Origin: Flavobacterium sp. Root186
GTDB taxonomy: Bacteria; Bacteroidota; Bacteroidia; Flavobacteriales; Flavobacteriaceae
Length of the DNA stretch: 64,000 bases
Direction: 5' to 3'
NCBI RefSeq assembly: GCF_001428525.1
Contig: NZ_LMHW01000015.1
Coordinates: 124,352 to 188,351, forward strand
In this document: piece by piece, positions 8,458 through 17,336 of the stretch
How positions within the stretch are numbered: position 1 is the stretch's first letter
Layout: each line of letters starts with the position of its first letter
Notes under the pieces: model-generated
The model's input: the letters and a program-made list of their open reading frames with translations, nothing else
Databases searched by the model: none
Told to the model about the DNA's origin: nothing
Translations under genes and position numbers: made by a program

Positions 8458-9525
8458 TTATAGTGTATTCACATTATTTAAATCTGCAAAAGCTTGTTCA
8501 AGTCTTGCGTTGAATGTCACTTCGCTTTCACGAACCCATCTTCTTGGATCGTAATATTTTTTGTTTGGAGCATCAGCACCTTCTGGGTTACCAATTTGAG
8601 ATTTTAAATAGTCAAGGTTTTTAACCATATAATCACGGATTCCTTCAGTGTATGCGAACTGTAAATCAGTATCGATGTTCATTTTGATAACACCATAGCT
8701 AATTCCTTCTCTGATTTCTTCAAGTGTTGAACCTGAACCTCCGTGGAAAACGAAATCTACCGGGTTATGTCCAGTGTTGAATTTGTTTTGAACGAAATCC
8801 TGAGAATTTTTTAAGATTTTTGGAGTTAATTTTACGTTTCCTGGTTTGTAAACACCGTGAACGTTTCCAAAAGCAGCAGCAATTGTAAATTTAGGGCTTA
8901 CTTTAGATAATTCTTCGTAAGCATAAGCTACTTCTTCTGGCTGCGTATATAATTTTGAGCTGTCAACATCAGAGTTGTCAACACCATCTTCTTCACCACC
9001 TGTAATACCAAGCTCGATTTCTAATGTCATGCCCATTTTGCTCATTCTAGCCAAGTATTCTTTACAGATCTCGATGTTTTCTTCGATTGGCTCCTCAGAC
9101 AAATCGATCATGTGAGAACTAAATAATGGTTTTCCTGTTTCTGCAAAATGTTTTTCAGAAGCATCTAATAAACCATCAATCCAAGGCAATAATTTTTTTG
9201 CACAGTGGTCAGTATGTAAAATTACAGTTGCTCCGTATGCCTCTGCCAAAGTGTGAATATGTTTTGCTCCGGCGATACCACCAGCGATAGCTGCTTTTTC
9301 ACCTGCGTTAGATAAACCTTTTCCAGCGTTAAATTGTGCTCCTCCGTTTGAAAATTGAATGATAACTGGCGCATTTAGTTTTGCTGCAGTTTCAAGAACT
9401 CCATTGATTGTGCTTGATCCAGTAACGTTAACTGCTGGTAAAGCAAAACCTTTTTCTTTTGCATAATTAAAAATCTCCTGAACCTGATCTCCTGTAGCTA
9501 CTCCTGGTTTAATGTTGTGTGCCAT
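8458..9525 (-). CDS. fbaA: Class II fructose-bisphosphate aldolase
   Basis: A 355-residue zinc-dependent aldolase that cleaves fructose 1,6-bisphosphate into DHAP and glyceraldehyde 3-phosphate in glycolysis and runs the reverse in gluconeogenesis. Visible family motifs are the zinc/catalytic ILHTDHCAKK, LEIELGITGGEEDGV (acidic loop), AAAFGNVHGVYKPGN, FHGGSGS phosphate loop and MNIDTDLQFAY. The length matches the E. coli FbaA type. It lies directly upstream of accD on the minus strand with an 82-base repeat-filled spacer, so read-through into accD is possible. Confidence 0.97.
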   Translation of the reverse strand: MAHNIKPGVATGDQVQEIFNYAKEKGFALPAVNVTGSSTINGVLETAAKLNAPVIIQFSNGGAQFNAGKGLSNAGEKAAIAGGIAGAKHIHTLAEAYGATVILHTDHCAKKLLPWIDGLLDASEKHFAETGKPLFSSHMIDLSEEPIEENIEICKEYLARMSKMGMTLEIELGITGGEEDGVDNSDVDSSKLYTQPEEVAYAYEELSKVSPKFTIAAAFGNVHGVYKPGNVKLTPKILKNSQDFVQNKFNTGHNPVDFVFHGGSGSTLEEIREGISYGVIKMNIDTDLQFAYTEGIRDYMVKNLDYLKSQIGNPEGADAPNKKYYDPRRWVRESEVTFNARLEQAFADLNNVNTL

Positions 9526-9585
9526 TGTAATTTTTTTTATAGTTGTTTTTAGTTTTTAGGTTGCAAAAATAAGAATTAATTAGCA

Positions 9586-12138
9586 TTAGAAAGGATAATT
9601 TATTCCAAAATTTAAAACCGAGTGTCCAAAATTGTATTCTTTAAACCATCTTTCTCCCTCGTCATGCGCCGGATTATAGGTCTTGAAGCCTAAATCTAAA
9701 CGAATAACAAAAAAGCTTAAATCGTATCGTAAACCAAATCCTGAACCTAAAGCAATTTCATCTAAATCGTTTAAGCTGTTGAATTTTGCCTTGTCATCAA
9801 TCACATTATCGAATACATTCCAGATATTTCCGGCGTCTGCAAAGAGCGCTCCCTTAACATCACCAAAAATTTTAAAACGAAATTCAGCACTTAATGCAAT
9901 TTTCATATTGGCCTCGTTAAAATCGTTTAGGGCATTTGTACTTCCGGGACCCAGAGAGTAGGGCTGCCAGGCGCGATTATCATTTGATCCTCCTGAATAA
10001 TAACTTCGTGAGAATGGAATGTAATTTGAATTTCCAAAAGGAACGGCGATTCCAAAGAAGCTTCTAACTGCCAATACTTTTTCTTTTCCAAAATCCCAGT
10101 GTTTGATATAGTCGAATTCGGTTTTTAAGTATTCAGAATATTCTAAATTAAAAATCGAATAATTTCCATTAGCGTTTTTATCCAGATTTGCAATGCTTGA
10201 AATGGCAGATAACAAAGTTCCTGCAGATTCTATTTTTGTTTTAAACTGATAAAAAGTATTATCAGCTAGATCTTTTTTTGTTGTTTTTGTAAACGTATAG
10301 CTAGTGGCCAAAATGAAATCATTCTCGGTCAAACGAACCCTTCTTTCTTCAATACTTTCTACATCTTTATATTCATCCATGCCCGGCGTTAAAGCTGTCT
10401 GGCCGGTTAATACCTCATTAGTGAAATTTGTAGTTCCGGTAGGGATTGTTAAGTTTCCATTTTCCATGTTTCCAGGAACATTATTATAATCACTAGCGAT
10501 ACCATTTAATTCATTATAAGATGAAGTATAAACATTAAAGTAATTATCCGGATTTAAATTTCGAACATATTGAGCATTCAACAATTCCAGTTTAGCAGTG
10601 TTATATCTTTTAGGTGACCAGTTGTACGAGATTCCTCCGGTAAAATTTTCTTTATCTAAACCAATGTTTTGCTGTTTAGAGAAACCTGATGTAATAGAAG
10701 TATAAGGAATCATCCTCTTCGGAATAATTTTTTCTGTTCCAAAAGGCAGTAAAATCCTTGGAAAATTAAGCTTTAAGTCAAGTCCATATTCCGAAACATT
10801 AAAAAAGTTATTGTTTGGGTTTGCCATATCTTTTGAAGAACCAATATTGGCTCTTGCCGAAATTTCTAATGTTTCAGCTCTATTGAATACATTTCGAATA
10901 GTTTCAGAAATACTGGCTCCAATACCAAAATCCTGAATGTTTGAGTGTGTCACATCCAAAGTTGCGCCAAAACTGTATTTTTTTCTCGGCGTTAAATACA
11001 CATTTGCGATTAAAGACTGTGCAGTCGAATCGCGTTTGTCTACTTCATATTGTATTGAAGGATAATTGAAAATTTTAAGATTGTTCAAATATCTTGAAGA
11101 AAGCGTTGTTCTTGTGTCAGAATAAGTGCTTCCTTTATTAATAAAGATTGCATCTGTAATGGCACGAGGCTTGTACTTTAATTTCTTATAACTGTACAAA
11201 TTAAAGTTGTTGTACGTTGTACTGTCGTTTATTTTGCTTTTTGAGTTGGCAGGCGAATAATCAGTATAAATATTTACATCGCTGATTTTGTACAATTTAA
11301 ATGGTTCTGTTCTACTTGAGTCTCTTTCCTGAATATTGTTGTTGTTGATTATTAAAGTTACATCAGCTTTATGTTTTTTGCCAATAGTATCAATATCAAA
11401 AGTTACGTACGTTGGCTGAAAAAAGTAAGCGCCGTGATTTCTGTAATAAGTGGTAATGCGGTTTTTTTCTTCCTCAAAATCAGTAGTTTTATATTGATTT
11501 CCTGACTTTAAAAATGAAGGATCAGTATTTGTTTTGTATAATGAATCGAGTGCAGGAGTCAATATTTTGGTTTTAATCGTATCAAGAATATAACCTGGCC
11601 CTGTTGTAATATTATAGTTTATCTGCGCTTTTTTTCGGGCAATACTATCGATTGTATAATCTGTTGAGACATTAAAATATCCGTTGTTGAAATAGTAAAA
11701 TTTTAAACGCTGCAAAGATTTTTTAGTTCTTACGGTATCAATAATTACGGGTGGTTCTCCGGTGTTTTTTAAAAATTCATGAATACCTTTGTACAAAAAA
11801 GACTGACCAAGCCTGTCTACTTGTTTGGCAGATAATAGTTTCGCCTGACGTTCGTATAAACCTGGATTATTTTTGAATTTAGCCTGATAAGTCGAATCCG
11901 GATTTAAGTTGGCCAGATTATATAAGTTTAAACGCAGTTTGTATCCCAGCAGTGTACCATTTGGTTTTTGGTACAATTGACTGGATGCATTTTCGTCGTT
12001 TGTATTTTTCCCGTTTACAACAATATTATTTTTTACAAGAAGATTTTTTCCATCTGGAACTCTTTTTACAGCATTACAAGCGCAAATAAGTATTGCTATT
12101 AGAATAAATGCTGTTATTTTTGTGGAATTATTTTTCAA
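9586..12138 (-). CDS. tamL: TamL-type lipoprotein of the BamA/TamA outer-membrane family
   Basis: An 850-residue Omp85-superfamily protein. The N-terminus has a lipoprotein signal (FILIAILICAC with a lipid-acceptor Cys near residue 22), then POTRA-like repeats (about 30-330), then a C-terminal 16-strand barrel (about 400-850) ending in an aromatic NYPF, typical of an outer-membrane signal. Bacteroidota TamL is the lipidated counterpart of TamA and is thought to work with TamB in outer-membrane biogenesis; no tamB is adjacent. The start codon is TTG; no in-frame ATG precedes the signal peptide. Divergent from the methyltransferase gene by only 38 bases. Confidence 0.85.
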   Translation of the reverse strand: MKNNSTKITAFILIAILICACNAVKRVPDGKNLLVKNNIVVNGKNTNDENASSQLYQKPNGTLLGYKLRLNLYNLANLNPDSTYQAKFKNNPGLYERQAKLLSAKQVDRLGQSFLYKGIHEFLKNTGEPPVIIDTVRTKKSLQRLKFYYFNNGYFNVSTDYTIDSIARKKAQINYNITTGPGYILDTIKTKILTPALDSLYKTNTDPSFLKSGNQYKTTDFEEEKNRITTYYRNHGAYFFQPTYVTFDIDTIGKKHKADVTLIINNNNIQERDSSRTEPFKLYKISDVNIYTDYSPANSKSKINDSTTYNNFNLYSYKKLKYKPRAITDAIFINKGSTYSDTRTTLSSRYLNNLKIFNYPSIQYEVDKRDSTAQSLIANVYLTPRKKYSFGATLDVTHSNIQDFGIGASISETIRNVFNRAETLEISARANIGSSKDMANPNNNFFNVSEYGLDLKLNFPRILLPFGTEKIIPKRMIPYTSITSGFSKQQNIGLDKENFTGGISYNWSPKRYNTAKLELLNAQYVRNLNPDNYFNVYTSSYNELNGIASDYNNVPGNMENGNLTIPTGTTNFTNEVLTGQTALTPGMDEYKDVESIEERRVRLTENDFILATSYTFTKTTKKDLADNTFYQFKTKIESAGTLLSAISSIANLDKNANGNYSIFNLEYSEYLKTEFDYIKHWDFGKEKVLAVRSFFGIAVPFGNSNYIPFSRSYYSGGSNDNRAWQPYSLGPGSTNALNDFNEANMKIALSAEFRFKIFGDVKGALFADAGNIWNVFDNVIDDKAKFNSLNDLDEIALGSGFGLRYDLSFFVIRLDLGFKTYNPAHDEGERWFKEYNFGHSVLNFGINYPF

Positions 12139-12176
12139 GTGTTTTTTAATATTTAATTCAAAAGTACATTTATTTT

Positions 12177-12905
12177 ATGGTTAGTAAAAACCAAATAAAG
12201 CTTATATCAGGCCTGCATCAAAAAAAACAGCGTTTTGCAAATGAATTGTTTTTTGCCGAAGGAGTAAAGGTAATTCAGGAATTGTTGCAATCCAATTTTG
12301 AATTAGAGCATTTATACACCACGTTAAATGATTTTGAAGAAGTTCAAACTGCAAAACGAACTCTTATTAATGAACAAGAACTGAAAAAAATAAGTGCTTT
12401 AACAACTCCAAATTCTTGTTTGGCAGTTTTTAAAATGCCTGTAGAAAATCAAATCATAAATTCGGGTTTAATTCTGGCGTTAGACGATATTCGTGATCCC
12501 GGAAATTTAGGGACCATAATGCGTCTTTGCGACTGGTTTGGAATCAAACAAATTGTCTGTTCAAAAGAAACAGTCGATATTTATAATCCAAAAGTGGTTC
12601 AGGCCACAATGGGATCAATTGCCAGAGTAAACGTAAATTATGTTGATCTAAAAACTTTTATAAGTCAGGCAAAACTTCCTGTTTTTGGAACTTTTATGGA
12701 TGGCAACAACATTTATCAATCTGATTTACCACAAAACGGAATCATTATTATGGGTAATGAAGCCAATGGTATTTCGGCAGAAATTGAAAAAATAGTGACC
12801 AGCCGACTTACAATTCCAAGATTTGGAGAGCTGCAAAAAACCGAAAGTTTAAATGTAGCTACAGCAACAGCAATTATTCTAAGTGAATTTAAACGAAATA
12901 GTTAA
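12177..12905 (+). CDS. TrmH/SpoU family RNA 2'-O-methyltransferase
   Basis: A 242-residue SPOUT methyltransferase. The N-terminal substrate-binding part (about 1-85) includes the family feature FFAEGVKVIQELL. The C-terminal SPOUT domain has the three conserved motifs: LDDIRDPGNLGTIMRLCDWFG, IIMGNEANGIS and IPRFGELQKTESLNVATA. It should methylate a ribose 2'-OH on rRNA or tRNA using SAM; which nucleotide cannot be told. It is divergent from tamL and ends ten bases before the convergent porT gene. Confidence 0.93.
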   Translation: MVSKNQIKLISGLHQKKQRFANELFFAEGVKVIQELLQSNFELEHLYTTLNDFEEVQTAKRTLINEQELKKISALTTPNSCLAVFKMPVENQIINSGLILALDDIRDPGNLGTIMRLCDWFGIKQIVCSKETVDIYNPKVVQATMGSIARVNVNYVDLKTFISQAKLPVFGTFMDGNNIYQSDLPQNGIIIMGNEANGISAEIEKIVTSRLTIPRFGELQKTESLNVATATAIILSEFKRNS

Positions 12906-12914
12906 GATTTTGTT

Positions 12915-13637
12915 TTAATGAAATGTAAAATTTATTAAAATTGCTCTTGATTTCATCGAATCTATATTATCTGTATACGGACTTACAGGATGTTCTGGAG
13001 TTACGTTATCACGAATCAATTCGTCAGTAATACCAAACATGCCTCTAATAGAAGGAGAGAAGATGAAATATTCTGTAAAGAAATCGATTCCAAAACCTAA
13101 TTCATAAGCAGCTGTCCATTGCTTAACCCTGAATTTACCTTCAAAGTTATCATCTATAGAACTTGAGTTGCTTGATAGGTTTAAAGTAGTTGACATTCCG
13201 CCTAATAAGTACGGACGAATATTCCCGGTTCTTAAAGATGAAAATTTTAATAATAATGGAAAGTGGATGTAAGTACTGTTTACTTCTCGTAAATAATCTT
13301 TCTCTAGGTTTCCAACTCCGGGGAAATATAAATCTCTTTTTGTGTAGTATAAACCTGGTTCAAAACGCAAATTAATATATTCCTGCAGTCTTAAATCGGC
13401 AACAACACCCACATTAAAACCGGTTGTTTTTTTTACCTGAATATCTTTTTGAACTACATCTTTGTAATCAAATTTAAAATCAAAACTATTAAAGCCTAAA
13501 TAATAACCGAAATAGACACGTTGTTTCTGCCAGTTTTCAAGGTTAATAATAGGATCTTTACTAAACATACTTTTAGCAAATTGAGAATATCCTTTTGTCG
13601 TTAAGACCAATAAAAATACGATTACAATTTTTTTCAT
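12915..13637 (-). CDS. porT: PorT (SprT) outer-membrane protein of the type IX secretion system
   Basis: A 240-residue protein with a signal peptide (KKIVIVFLLVLTTKGYSQ), then alternating beta-strand pattern ending in an aromatic-rich INFTFH terminus, consistent with a small eight-stranded outer-membrane barrel. It resembles the PorT/SprT proteins needed for type IX secretion and gliding in Bacteroidota. It follows ubiE with a one-base gap, a neighbourhood I recall for porT in Flavobacterium. The specific assignment is by resemblance and context; a generic outer-membrane beta-barrel protein is the alternative. Confidence 0.75.
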   Translation of the reverse strand: MKKIVIVFLLVLTTKGYSQFAKSMFSKDPIINLENWQKQRVYFGYYLGFNSFDFKFDYKDVVQKDIQVKKTTGFNVGVVADLRLQEYINLRFEPGLYYTKRDLYFPGVGNLEKDYLREVNSTYIHFPLLLKFSSLRTGNIRPYLLGGMSTTLNLSSNSSSIDDNFEGKFRVKQWTAAYELGFGIDFFTEYFIFSPSIRGMFGITDELIRDNVTPEHPVSPYTDNIDSMKSRAILINFTFH

Positions 13638-13638
13638 A

Positions 13639-14370
13639 CTATTTTTTAGATGCTGAATAAATGGTTGCTACACCAAAAGTTTGCGGCATTGCTACAACAT
13701 CTATAAACCCAGTTTTTCTCAAAATATTGTTTAATGCTTCACCATAAGGAAAAGCTGCAGCAGATTCAGATAAATAACCATAAGCTGAATTGTCTTTTGA
13801 AAACAATTTTCCAATAAGCGGAAGTATATTTTTGCTGTAAAATTTATATCCTTGTTTGTATGGTGTTTTGTCAGGAACAGAAGTTTCCAGAATTACAAAA
13901 ACACCGTTTGGTTTTAAAACGCGTAAAATTTCGGCAAAGCCTTTTTCTAAATGTTCAAAATTACGTACGCCAAAACCTACCGTAATCGCATCAAAATAAT
14001 TATCCTCAAAAGGAATATTTTCAGAATCACCTAAAACTAAATCTATAACATTAGAAAGCTTTTTTTCTTCGACTTTCTTTTTTCCAACTTCAAGCATTCC
14101 GGCCGAAATATCAAGGCCAATGATTTTTTCTGCATTAGTTTTAGCCATTAAAATAGCCAGATCGCCCGTTCCGGTTGCGATATCAAGGATAACTTTTGGT
14201 TTAGAGTCAGAAACTATTTTCAATACTTTTTTTCTCCATTTAGTGTCAATACCAAATGAAATTACACGATTCAAATTATCATAGTTCCCAGAGATGTTGT
14301 CAAACATTTGGGCAACCTGCTCTTTCTTACCTAAAGAAGAGTCTTTATATGGAGTTATTTTTTCAGACAT
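13639..14370 (-). CDS. ubiE: Demethylmenaquinone methyltransferase
   Basis: A 243-residue class I SAM-dependent methyltransferase of the UbiE/MenG family that methylates demethylmenaquinone to menaquinone, the respiratory quinone of this phylum. Motifs: MFDNISGNYDNLNRVISFGIDTKWRKK near residue 22, SAM-binding ILDIATGTGDLAI, and GFGVRNFEHLEKGFAEILRVLKPNG. It is directly upstream of porT and probably co-transcribed. A 576-base non-coding region lies upstream. Confidence 0.95.
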   Translation of the reverse strand: MSEKITPYKDSSLGKKEQVAQMFDNISGNYDNLNRVISFGIDTKWRKKVLKIVSDSKPKVILDIATGTGDLAILMAKTNAEKIIGLDISAGMLEVGKKKVEEKKLSNVIDLVLGDSENIPFEDNYFDAITVGFGVRNFEHLEKGFAEILRVLKPNGVFVILETSVPDKTPYKQGYKFYSKNILPLIGKLFSKDNSAYGYLSESAAAFPYGEALNNILRKTGFIDVVAMPQTFGVATIYSASKK

Positions 14371-14912
14371 TACTATAATTTACGCAAATATAAACAATCT
14401 AGTTTAACTGTAATTGAGTTTTTTAAATTGTCAATTAAATGTTTTAGAGGATGCATCAAATCATTTTTTTGGACTTAATTAAGTATCACCAAAAGTGGGT
14501 ATTTTTAAAATATCACTAAAAGTGGGTATTGTGTCCGGCTGATTTTATACCCAACTTTGTCAAAGTAAAAATGATGAAATTTTAATGATTGATAGTTTCA
14601 CATTGACTTAATCAGATGATTGCTTTTTTTGCACTGGTAATCATTTGTTCAAGTAGTAGTTTTTAAAGTGTTGTTCTTGGGGGAATACTATTTTAAAAAG
14701 TGCGAAGTACGTTCTTAGGATTAAATTTGTTTTTGGAAATTTTAATTTTCTTGCCTTTAATATCTTAGTGGTATTTGTTATTAAAGGCGCTTTTGAGACT
14801 CGTTCTCAATTAACATTAAATGTTATTCATTTATTTTCAAATGTCTTTTCATTTGAGATTTTTTACAAAAACTATTTCTTGTGCGAGTCAAGACTAAAAA
14901 TCAATCGTTTTT
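14371..14912. other. Long non-coding region upstream of ubiE
   Basis: About 540 bases with no supported gene. It contains two direct copies of a 20-base motif (14484-14503 and 14511-14530) with a partial inverted third copy, and a small palindrome (TTGAGA...TCTCAA) near 14800. Otherwise it is AT-rich with no readable protein homology. Confidence 0.6.
14484..14530 (+). repeat. Tandem 20-bp direct repeats with 27-bp period
   Basis: TATCACCAAAAGTGGGTATT at 14484 and TATCACTAAAAGTGGGTATT at 14511 differ at one base. A degenerate inverted copy (TATACCCAACTTTG) starts near 14546. Three sites spaced by a few helical turns suggest a protein-binding array upstream of ubiE, but no regulator is identified. 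Confidence 0.6.
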
Positions 14913-14944
14913 AAAAAACATCCTCCAAAAGAGGGTGTTTTTTT
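14913..14944 (-). terminator. Intrinsic terminator downstream of folA
   Basis: The stem AAAAAACATCCTC/GAGGGTGTTTTTT with an AAAA-rich loop lies two bases past the folA stop in the direction of transcription and ends in a T-run. Confidence 0.85.
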
Positions 14945-14946
14945 AT

Positions 14947-15429
14947 TTATTTTCGAATGTAAGTTTCATAAGTATAATCATAAAGATGTTTTTCATCTTT
15001 AAAATTTTCTTCAGACTCTACTAACTGCCATTCGCTCTTGCTGATTTTAGGAAAATAAGTGTCGGCATCAAAAGTATGGTGCACTTTGGTAATTTCAATT
15101 ATATCAGTAAAAGGTAAGCCCAGATTGTAGATTTCTCCACCGCCAATGATGTAGGAATCTTCGTCTTCAGGGCATAATGCAATAGCTTTTTCAATACTGT
15201 CTACAACAATACATCCTTCCGGATTATAATCTGTTTGACGGGTTATAACAATATGTGTTCTGTTTGGTAAAGGTTTAGGAAAACTTTCAAAAGTTTTTCT
15301 CCCCATAATAATATGATGATTAGTTGTAAGCGATTTAAATCTTTTAAAATCATTTGGTAAATGCCAGACTAAGTCATTGTTTTTTCCCAAAGCATTATTT
15401 TCGGCAACAGCCGCTATCATTATAATCAT
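14947..15429 (-). CDS. folA: Dihydrofolate reductase
   Basis: A 160-residue enzyme reducing dihydrofolate to tetrahydrofolate with NADPH. Motifs: IAAVAENNALGKNNDLVWHLPNDFKRFK near the start (substrate and Met20 loop region), IIMGRKTFESFPKPLPNRTHIVITR and the GGGEIYNLGLPFTD NADPH-binding segment. The length is the family norm. It lies close to thyA, the enzyme that generates dihydrofolate, although two other genes intervene. Two nearby ATGs (residues 1 and 4) are both possible starts. Confidence 0.96.
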   Translation of the reverse strand: MIIMIAAVAENNALGKNNDLVWHLPNDFKRFKSLTTNHHIIMGRKTFESFPKPLPNRTHIVITRQTDYNPEGCIVVDSIEKAIALCPEDEDSYIIGGGEIYNLGLPFTDIIEITKVHHTFDADTYFPKISKSEWQLVESEENFKDEKHLYDYTYETYIRK

Positions 15430-15441
15430 GTTGTGTTTTAA

Positions 15442-15786
15442 CTAAATTTTATTCTCTGTGTCTTCGTTTATTTTTGATTCTAATTGACTAATTCTCTTTT
15501 GTTGTAAAGCAACAAGTCGGTCAATTTGTTCTCTTTCCCATTTTTTATTCATAAAACGATCTGTTATATAGACTTTTATGAAATGTAAAATGAAAATGAA
15601 AAGCCAGATCGTAATACCCCAAACACACCAGTTTTGAGTTGTTCCTTCACCAAAACCAAAAAATCTATTGGCAATAAATAAAAATAAACTCCCCAGCAGG
15701 AAAAGAACAAAATGAAAATATAAGACCTTTTTTTGTCTTAATCGTCTTCTGGCATACTCGTATTGTTCGTGCACTTCTTTTTCCAT
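15442..15786 (-). CDS. 2TM domain-containing protein
   Basis: A 114-residue protein with a basic N-terminus (YEYARRRLRQKK), two membrane helices (about 22-42 and 52-72), a conserved charged stretch after the second helix (DRFMNKKWEREQIDRL), and a C-terminal helical tail. This is the layout of the 2TM family common in Bacteroidota, in some proteins fused to histidine kinases. The function is unknown. It precedes folA by 12 bases on the same strand and is probably in its operon. Confidence 0.8.
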   Translation of the reverse strand: MEKEVHEQYEYARRRLRQKKVLYFHFVLFLLGSLFLFIANRFFGFGEGTTQNWCVWGITIWLFIFILHFIKVYITDRFMNKKWEREQIDRLVALQQKRISQLESKINEDTENKI

Positions 15787-16024
15787 AAGATAAAAATGAG
15801 ATTATAAAGTTAAAATTTATTTTCAAAACTTCATATTTTGACTGTATAATATTTCTTTCAAAATGTTCTTAGAATTTGAAAAGCGAAAAATAAAGCCTGT
15901 TAAATTATAGATCTAATTAAAATAACATACTGTTTTTGTCATAATCATAAATCGATTACAGCGCTGTCGAATGTTCAGATGAATTTATGTAATTTTATTG
16001 TAGAAATCTAAAAACTAAATAGTT

Positions 16025-16321
16025 ATGTCTTTGAAGAAACAATTTATTAAAACGAAACCAGTTGTTAAAGTTACATTTTCAATAGATGCCAAAGATGCTG
16101 ATTCGGCAGCAGTAGTTGGAGATTTTAATAATTGGAATGTAGAAGAAGGAACTTTAAGCAAGTTGAAAAACGGAACTTTTAAAGCTACTTATGATTTGGT
16201 TAAAGACGCGATTTACGAATTTAAATACGTAATCGACGGTACTTATGTTAATGATCCTGAAGCAGATTTTTACAAATGGAATGATTATGCCGGAAGTGAA
16301 AATGGTGTTTTAGTGGTATAA
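16025..16321 (+). CDS. Small glycogen-binding (CBM48/isoamylase N-terminal-like) domain protein
   Basis: A 98-residue single-domain protein resembling the early-set/CBM48 domain: VTFSIDAKDADSAAVVGDFNNWN, then YEFKYVIDGTYVNDPEADFYKWNDYAGSENGVL. The GDFNNWN and FKYVIDG patterns match the glycogen-binding module of isoamylases, branching enzymes and AMPK-beta. There is no catalytic domain, so it may act as a carbohydrate sensor or targeting module. It stands alone on the plus strand between minus-strand genes. Confidence 0.8.
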   Translation: MSLKKQFIKTKPVVKVTFSIDAKDADSAAVVGDFNNWNVEEGTLSKLKNGTFKATYDLVKDAIYEFKYVIDGTYVNDPEADFYKWNDYAGSENGVLVV

Positions 16322-16356
16322 AAAAATCCGCTTGAAAATTTTCAGCGGATTTTTTT
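16321..16356. terminator. Bidirectional terminator between the CBM48 gene and thyA
   Basis: The stem AAAAAATCCGCT/AGCGGATTTTTT around an 11-base loop lies between two convergent stops and offers a T-run on both strands. Confidence 0.88.
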
Positions 16357-16360
16357 ATAT

Positions 16361-17212
16361 TTATACGGCAACACTTCCTTTTATTGCAGGATGCGGATCA
16401 TAATCTAAAAGTGTGAAATCATTAAAATCAAAATCAAAAATGTTTTTAATCTCCGGATTTAAAATCATTTTTGGTAATGGTTTTGGTTCACGGGATAATT
16501 GCAATTCTAATTGCTCAAAATGATTATTGTAAATGTGTGCATCACCAAAAGTGTGAATAAATTCACCTGGTTCTAAATCGCAGACCTGCGCAATCATCAT
16601 GGTAAATAACGTATAAGAAGCAATATTAAAAGGAACTCCCAAAAAGATATCGGCGCTACGCTGATATAATTGACAAGATAATTTTCCTTTAGTTTCTCCT
16701 TTTTCTAAATCTGGAGCTGCTACATAAAATTGAAAAAAAGCATGACAAGGAGGCAAAGCCGCTTTATTGTTGGCTACATTTTCTTCAAATGATTTTTTGG
16801 TATCTGGCAAAACCGAAGGATTCCATGCCGAAACGAGCATTCTGCGGCTGTTTGGATTTGTTTTTAATTCGGTAATTAATTCAGAAATCTGATCGATTTC
16901 TTCGCTGTTCCAGTTTCTCCATTGATGTCCGTAAACAGGTCCTAAATCACCATTAGAATCTGCCCATTCATCCCAGATTTTAACTCCGTTTTCCTGAAGG
17001 TATTTTATGTTTGTATCGCCTTTTAAGAACCAAAGCAATTCGTAAATGATCGACTTTAAATGTAATTTTTTGGTCGTAACCATCGGGAAACCTTCACTTA
17101 AATCAAAACGCATTTGGTAACCAAAAACACTTTTTGTTCCGGTTCCAGTTCGGTCTCCTTTTTGATTGCCGTTTTCTAAAACGTGCTTTACTAAATCTAA
17201 GTATTGTTTCAT
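16361..17212 (-). CDS. thyA: Thymidylate synthase
   Basis: A 283-residue enzyme that methylates dUMP to dTMP with methylene-THF, releasing dihydrofolate for FolA. Visible: GDRTGTGTKSVFG (phosphate-binding Arg), the catalytic cysteine in PPCHAFFQFYV, QLYQRSADIFLGVPFNIASY and the folate-binding C-terminus. One short insertion is seen around residues 130-140 (DTKKSFEENVANNKA). The T at the end is HPAIKGSVAV. It converges with the CBM48 gene. Confidence 0.97.
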   Translation of the reverse strand: MKQYLDLVKHVLENGNQKGDRTGTGTKSVFGYQMRFDLSEGFPMVTTKKLHLKSIIYELLWFLKGDTNIKYLQENGVKIWDEWADSNGDLGPVYGHQWRNWNSEEIDQISELITELKTNPNSRRMLVSAWNPSVLPDTKKSFEENVANNKAALPPCHAFFQFYVAAPDLEKGETKGKLSCQLYQRSADIFLGVPFNIASYTLFTMMIAQVCDLEPGEFIHTFGDAHIYNNHFEQLELQLSREPKPLPKMILNPEIKNIFDFDFNDFTLLDYDPHPAIKGSVAV

Positions 17213-17215
17213 TGT

Positions 17216-17336
17216 TGCTTTATGCTTTATGCTGTAGGCTTTTTTAACTTTGCCTGCTGCTTACAGTTTAATCTTTAATCTCTTTTTGCTCAATATTCTA
17301 GGCTTATTGCTTAAAGCTTATAGCCTAATGCTTAAC
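17216..17336. repeat. Intergenic repeat, GCTTAAAGC/TAGGC family
   Basis: The spacer upstream of thyA consists of degenerate units such as GCTTTATGCTGTAGGC, GCTGCTTACAG, TAGGCTTATTGCTTAAAGCTTATAGCC and TAATGCTTAACG. Closely similar units recur at 59147-59250 ahead of the sulfite reductase gene. No coding potential. Confidence 0.55.
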
